Source: JAHEJJ01 sp965212205 (GTDB lineage Bacteria > Bacteroidota > Bacteroidia > Flavobacteriales > Flavobacteriaceae). Taken from it: a stretch of 63,912 nucleotides of DNA. Made by a program: the position numbers and the translations under genes. The stretch lies in contig CBDBUX010000003.1 in assembly GCA_965212205.1 (NCBI GenBank), forward strand, positions 1 through 63,912, in the 5' to 3' direction. Below the pieces are notes generated by a model, which made no database searches, was not told where the DNA came from, and worked only from the letters and a program-made list of their open reading frames with translations. Shown in pieces: positions 60,001-63,912 of the stretch; position 1 is the first letter of the stretch; each line of letters opens with the position of its first letter.

Positions 60001-61884
60001 TTAAAGGCTTAAGACCATTTCCTGGAGAGACTCCTCCGAACTAATATCTAGCTTTTTACGCAGTCTGTACCTGGCTTTTTTTATCCCTTCGGAAGAAATA
60101 TTCAGGATGGTGGCGATCTCTTTCGAGGAGAGATTCATTTTGAGCAGTGCCATTAGCCGGAGTTCGTTTTTGGTAATTTCGGGATAGCGGGTTTTTACGG
60201 TTTTGCTGAAATCTTTATGTACCTGCTCGAAGTATTGTGTAAAATTTTCCCAGTTTTTGTCGTCTTGTTGGTCGAAGTTGATAGTGCTTATAAGCTCTTT
60301 GTATCCATTAGGAGACTCCGATAGTTTGAGCTCGTTCGCCCGTTGTTTGATCGATTCCAGAACTTCATTCTTTTTGGCCAGGTGTAAGGCATGGGTAGTG
60401 AGTTCCTTTTTTTTGAATGCCAACTCTGCATCCAGTTTTTCGCGAACCGCCCGATTGCGTTTCATCCTTTGCCTTAGACCATAATAAGTTAAGCCAAAGA
60501 CGGCACCAAGGGCAAGTATACCCAGCACCAGTAGGATGTTTTGTAAGGTCGAAGCCCTTTGTTTTTCCTCAAGCAAGGCAATCTCATTCTCCTGAAGTGC
60601 GATTTGCTGTTCTTTTTTTTCGGTTTCGTACTGGGTTTTTAGTGCTTCAATTTGTTCAGATTTGGCAATATTATAAACCGAATCGTGAGTTATTTGAAAG
60701 TTTTTCTGATCTTCCAGAGCCTTTTTGTACTCCTTCATTGCTTCATAGACTCTGGCTCTCTCTAAATAAGCATCCGACAATACATCGAGTGACTCTATAG
60801 AATCTGCCAGAATTATGGCCCTGGTATAGTAATCAGCCGCATTGCTGAAGTCTTTTTTTCCATAATAGGCACTGGCGATATCATTCAGTGATATGACCTG
60901 ATTAGTGATGGAACCATGCTTTTCAGCAATTCGATTGCCCTCAAATAAGTATGAAAGAGCCTTGTCATATTCTTCTTGTTCTATATGAACACCACCCATA
61001 TTTCCGAGTATTGCCGCGATGAAATCATCTCTGTCGTTTTTACGACTAATCTCAAGTGCAGCATCATAATTTTTAAGAGAAAGCGCCCATTTTTTTTCAT
61101 CATAATAAACAGCAGCTATTTCCATATAGGCAATAGCCTGCCACATGTCTTCATTTTGGGCGATAAACACCTTGAGTCCCTGCCCGAGCATTTCTAAAGC
61201 ACCATTGTAATTACCCAGCAACAATTCGGTACGTCCTATCCCAACATCTACAATTGCCTTTTTAACCAATTGTGGAGGTTGAAGGGTGTCTAGTATTCTT
61301 GAAGCCTTTACCAATTCCTCGATAGCCAGCTTATATTCTCCCTTATCTAAATATATCGTCGCCCGTCTTTGTAGCGCATCACTGAGCATTAAACCATTAT
61401 TCTCTTCATTTGCAAGATCCATTGATTCTTGTGAAAGCTCCAATGCGTTTTGAAATTGCCCCTCCAGGTTTTCCAGCCGAACCCATCTGTGGAGGGCATC
61501 GAATAATATTTCGGGCTTATCCAATTCTTTATATAGTATGGTAGCTTTTTCAAAATAAAATCGAATAGAATCTAACTGACGTTGCCTGCCGTGGAATTTG
61601 CCCAGATTTAATAGGGCGAGTGCCTCACCTTCTTTATAATCAATACTTCGTGCTATCTCCAGACCTTCCCGCAAATAATTAATGGCCTTTGGCAGGTCCT
61701 CTCCTCTAAAGAGTATAAAAAGTGAGTCTGCCAATCGGGCTTTCTCAACACTTTCAGACAGTTCGTTAAAATGAACGATTAGATCCTTATGATCTTCAAC
61801 TTGTTGACTGTGTACGGGAACTAGAGTCAAGATCAGAATCAGGAACAACGATGAGCGAAGTACAGACACAGCGTATTTTTCCAA
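60001..61884 (-). CDS. Membrane-anchored TPR sensor with LuxR-type HTH domain
   Basis: 627 residues: a signal segment (SSLFLILILTLVPVHSQ), at least seven TPR-like helix pairs (about 80-400), a coiled coil (405-445), one membrane helix (about 448-470), a second coiled coil, and a C-terminal LuxR/GerE-type HTH (567-625, with LSSKEIATILNISSEGIKKA). The TPR part would lie in the periplasm and the HTH in the cytoplasm, so the protein can sense outside signals and bind DNA in one chain. The start is uncertain: TTG 61884 or GTG 61869. It ends 232 bp upstream of the cytolysin-like gene, same strand. Confidence 0.85.
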   Translation of the reverse strand: MEKYAVSVLRSSLFLILILTLVPVHSQQVEDHKDLIVHFNELSESVEKARLADSLFILFRGEDLPKAINYLREGLEIARSIDYKEGEALALLNLGKFHGRQRQLDSIRFYFEKATILYKELDKPEILFDALHRWVRLENLEGQFQNALELSQESMDLANEENNGLMLSDALQRRATIYLDKGEYKLAIEELVKASRILDTLQPPQLVKKAIVDVGIGRTELLLGNYNGALEMLGQGLKVFIAQNEDMWQAIAYMEIAAVYYDEKKWALSLKNYDAALEISRKNDRDDFIAAILGNMGGVHIEQEEYDKALSYLFEGNRIAEKHGSITNQVISLNDIASAYYGKKDFSNAADYYTRAIILADSIESLDVLSDAYLERARVYEAMKEYKKALEDQKNFQITHDSVYNIAKSEQIEALKTQYETEKKEQQIALQENEIALLEEKQRASTLQNILLVLGILALGAVFGLTYYGLRQRMKRNRAVREKLDAELAFKKKELTTHALHLAKKNEVLESIKQRANELKLSESPNGYKELISTINFDQQDDKNWENFTQYFEQVHKDFSKTVKTRYPEITKNELRLMALLKMNLSSKEIATILNISSEGIKKARYRLRKKLDISSEESLQEMVLSL

Positions 61885-61912
61885 TAAATATAGGGAATTT
61901 CGGATGAGAAAA

Positions 61913-62638
61913 TTAATTAGCCTTATACTCTAACCGCATCGTAATCGAAGCTGTTTTCTTTTTGGCGCTGGTATTATAGGCCCCTCCCCAGCTATAGGCT
62001 TCGTCCGAATTCTGGCCCGTAATCTGGAAAACACCCATTTTGGCCGAGATAAGCTCCCCGAGACTACCACCTGAGTTTTCTGCTATTTTCTCTGCTCTGA
62101 TGCGGGCATCTTCGGTTGCCTTCGATATCATTTCAATTTTGAGATCGGCCATTTTAGTATAGTAATATCGGGGCGGGGAGGAGGTGAATTGTACCCCTTT
62201 ATTGAGCAATTCGGTGATTTCGCGGGCTACCTGTTCGATCTGAGCCACATCGGTAGATTCGATCTGTACACTTTGGGAGAGTTCATACCCCCTAAAAATA
62301 CTCCCCACATAATTTCCATCTTCATATTTATTGTCGCGCTGCTCCATAGTCTGGACCGAATTGAAAATGATCGAGCTGGCCGAAACACCTTTAGATTTCA
62401 GATATTGATCAACTACTTCTTTATCTTTATTCAGTTTTTCAAATGCCGACTGGAGATCCGAATTAAAGGTGACAAAGGTTCCCTCCCATACAATAAGATC
62501 CGAAGTGAAGTTTTGAGTACCCAGTCCGGTTACGGAGATGACCTGAGGTGGGTTGGCTCTTTTAACATAGGCATTTCCCAAAAAAACGGAAGCCAGAATG
62601 ATAGAAAGGCCGAAAATAATCGCGCTGATATGTTTCAT
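61913..62638 (-). CDS. SIMPL-domain (DUF541) periplasmic protein
   Basis: 241 residues, signal peptide or anchor (SAIIFGLSIILASVFLGNAYV), then one SIMPL domain (ISVTGLGTQNFTSDLIVWEG, TASITMRLEYKAN at the end). Related proteins such as BP26 form channel-like oligomers or relate to signalling, without known catalysis. It is divergent from guaA and upstream of the TPR regulator, with a 28-nt gap. Confidence 0.88.
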   Translation of the reverse strand: MKHISAIIFGLSIILASVFLGNAYVKRANPPQVISVTGLGTQNFTSDLIVWEGTFVTFNSDLQSAFEKLNKDKEVVDQYLKSKGVSASSIIFNSVQTMEQRDNKYEDGNYVGSIFRGYELSQSVQIESTDVAQIEQVAREITELLNKGVQFTSSPPRYYYTKMADLKIEMISKATEDARIRAEKIAENSGGSLGELISAKMGVFQITGQNSDEAYSWGGAYNTSAKKKTASITMRLEYKAN

Positions 62639-62683
62639 GTGTACACGTTAATAAAGATGTAATAAATATACCGAAAAGAAAGT

Positions 62684-62712
62684 TTTGATAATCGACTGAA
62701 TTGCTATTTTTG
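62684..62712 (+). promoter_or_regulatory. Promoter of guaA
   Basis: TTTG (62684-62687), 17 bp, then TATTTTTG (62705-62712). The box ends 3 bases before the ATG, so guaA mRNA probably starts at or within a base or two of its start codon. Confidence 0.7.
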
Positions 62713-62715
62713 CCC

Positions 62716-63912
62716 ATGCAAAATAACGTCCTCATTCTAGACTTCGGATCTCAGTACACTCAGCTCATCGCAAGGCGGGTTAGGGAACTGAATATTTACT
62801 GCGAAATCAAGCCTTATAATAAAATTCCTAAAAACCTAGGAGAATACGGTGCTGTAATACTCTCTGGCTCCCCATATTCGGTTAGAGCTGAAGATGCACC
62901 ACAACCCGATCTGTCGGCAATAAAAGGTAAAATCCCATTATTGGGCATCTGTTACGGGGCCCAGTATCTGGCCCATTTTTTTGGGGGAAGTGTTGCGCCA
63001 TCAGATACCCGGGAATACGGTAGGGCTAAATTAACAGCCATCACGGCAGAAGACCCTTTCTTTTATGAGATAGCAGATGGATCTCAGGTCTGGATGAGTC
63101 ATAGCGATACCATTAAATCATTACCCGAAGATGCCGTTCGTCTTGCCAGTACTACCGATGTACCTATTGCGGCCTACAGGCTAAGTGGTGAGATCACCTA
63201 CGGGATCCAATTCCATCCCGAGGTTTTTCATACGATCCAGGGAGCTAAGTTGTTAGAGAATTTTCTCGTACATATTTCAGGCTTGCAACAAACCTGGACC
63301 CCTGATGCTTTTGTAGATACCACCGTCCAGGAACTCGAAGACAAACTGGGTAATGATAAAGTGATCCTGGGTCTGTCGGGTGGTGTAGATTCTACTGTAG
63401 CAGCGGTATTACTCCACAAGGCCATCGGTAGTAACCTTCACTGTATATTTGTCAATAATGGACTGTTGCGGAAGAATGAATTCGATGAAGTATTAGACCA
63501 GTATCAACATATGGGGTTGAATGTTAGGGGCGTAGATGCTTCGGCACGTTTTTTGAATGCATTGGCTGGGGAAGATGACCCCGAGAAGAAGCGAAAGATA
63601 ATCGGGGGAATATTTATCGATGTGTTCGACGACGAGGCGCACAAGGTACAGGATGTTAAATGGCTTGCCCAGGGCACAATTTACCCAGACCGTATCGAAT
63701 CTGTTTCCGCTTCAGGCGGACCATCGGCGACGATTAAGAGCCATCATAATGTTGGCGGATTGCCAGATTATATGAAACTTAAAATTGTAGAACCCTTACA
63801 GATGTTGTTTAAAGATGAGGTAAGGAGAGTAGGGTCTAGCCTTGGAGTGGCCGAAGAAAGGCTTGGCAGGCATCCTTTTCCAGGTCCCGGGCTTGCGATC
63901 CGAATCCTTGGG
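62716..63912 (+). CDS. guaA: GMP synthase (glutamine-hydrolysing), 5' part
   Basis: Converts XMP to GMP with glutamine as the nitrogen donor, in the cytoplasm. The class I amidotransferase domain (about 1-190) has the nucleophile in GICYGAQY and the His-Glu pair in GIQFHPEV. The ATP pyrophosphatase domain follows (P-loop LGLSGGVDSTVAA). The frame is open to the window edge at residue 399; about 110 residues of the dimerisation domain are missing only because the window stops. Confidence 0.96.
   Translation, partial: MQNNVLILDFGSQYTQLIARRVRELNIYCEIKPYNKIPKNLGEYGAVILSGSPYSVRAEDAPQPDLSAIKGKIPLLGICYGAQYLAHFFGGSVAPSDTREYGRAKLTAITAEDPFFYEIADGSQVWMSHSDTIKSLPEDAVRLASTTDVPIAAYRLSGEITYGIQFHPEVFHTIQGAKLLENFLVHISGLQQTWTPDAFVDTTVQELEDKLGNDKVILGLSGGVDSTVAAVLLHKAIGSNLHCIFVNNGLLRKNEFDEVLDQYQHMGLNVRGVDASARFLNALAGEDDPEKKRKIIGGIFIDVFDDEAHKVQDVKWLAQGTIYPDRIESVSASGGPSATIKSHHNVGGLPDYMKLKIVEPLQMLFKDEVRRVGSSLGVAEERLGRHPFPGPGLAIRILG

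Noticed and set aside
1..63912. Mobile elements, tRNA or rRNA genes
   Set aside because: No transposase, integrase, phage protein, terminal repeats or cloverleaf-like sequence was found in intergenic space.

Overview
The window looks like chromosome of a marine-type member of the Flavobacteriaceae (Bacteroidetes). The evidence is a TonB-dependent receptor with an N-terminal carboxypeptidase-regulatory domain followed by DUF4249 lipoproteins, a transketolase split into two genes, a monomeric NADP isocitrate dehydrogenase, bacillithiol synthesis (bshC), a queuine tRNA-ribosyltransferase lacking the usual zinc cysteines, and promoters of the Bacteroidetes type (TTG, 17-23 bp, TAnnTTTG). Genus cannot be named from this window alone. 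I see no rRNA, tRNA, insertion sequence, phage gene or CRISPR array. Most of the window is ordinary core and metabolic chromosome.

Layout. 1-9 kb: a shikimate kinase broken by one extra base; the overlapping trio hslR / methyltransferase / phosphoribosyltransferase; a secreted FKBP lipoprotein with calcium-type repeats; an outer-membrane barrel; the split transketolase; tgt and an LptF/LptG permease; accA. 9-17 kb: dnaB, a secreted protein usually mislabelled asparagine synthetase B, a HAD phosphatase, yjbQ, and the translation operon thrS-infC-rpmI-rplT, in which infC has no ATG and must start at ATA. 17-25 kb: glycerate kinase, a TonB receptor with two tandem DUF4249 lipoproteins, and icd. 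24.9-25.6 kb is the only long stretch without an annotated gene; it holds a candidate short transcription unit (32-codon ORF, -7 box, terminator) and a perfect 20-bp palindrome with flanking copies of its half-site.

25-37 kb: catabolic and envelope genes. These include a myo-inositol oxygenase coupled to a sodium symporter, two secreted DinB-like proteins, an esterase, a GMC oxidoreductase with a small partner, a porin-like protein and asnA. 37-44 kb: a compact minus-strand series: GNAT, a 43-residue membrane peptide, a quinoprotein dehydrogenase with an inserted heme c domain, modA, a free di-Mop protein, modB, modC and an isochorismatase-like hydrolase. 44-57 kb: pirin, creatininase, an HXXEE membrane protein, a large VPS10/BNR-repeat protein, an M14 peptidase, bshC and a PLP decarboxylase.

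57.8-61.9 kb is the most interesting region. A lipoprotein with a clear cholesterol-dependent-cytolysin core lacks the canonical membrane-binding domain 4 and carries a different C-terminal region with four weak repeats. It lies downstream of a membrane-anchored TPR / LuxR-type HTH regulator. Between them are four copies of GG(T/A)GGACA on an 11-bp lattice, a -7 box, and a long imperfect inverted repeat in the predicted leader. I read this as a possible sensor-operator-effector module for a pore-forming surface protein. The window ends inside guaA.
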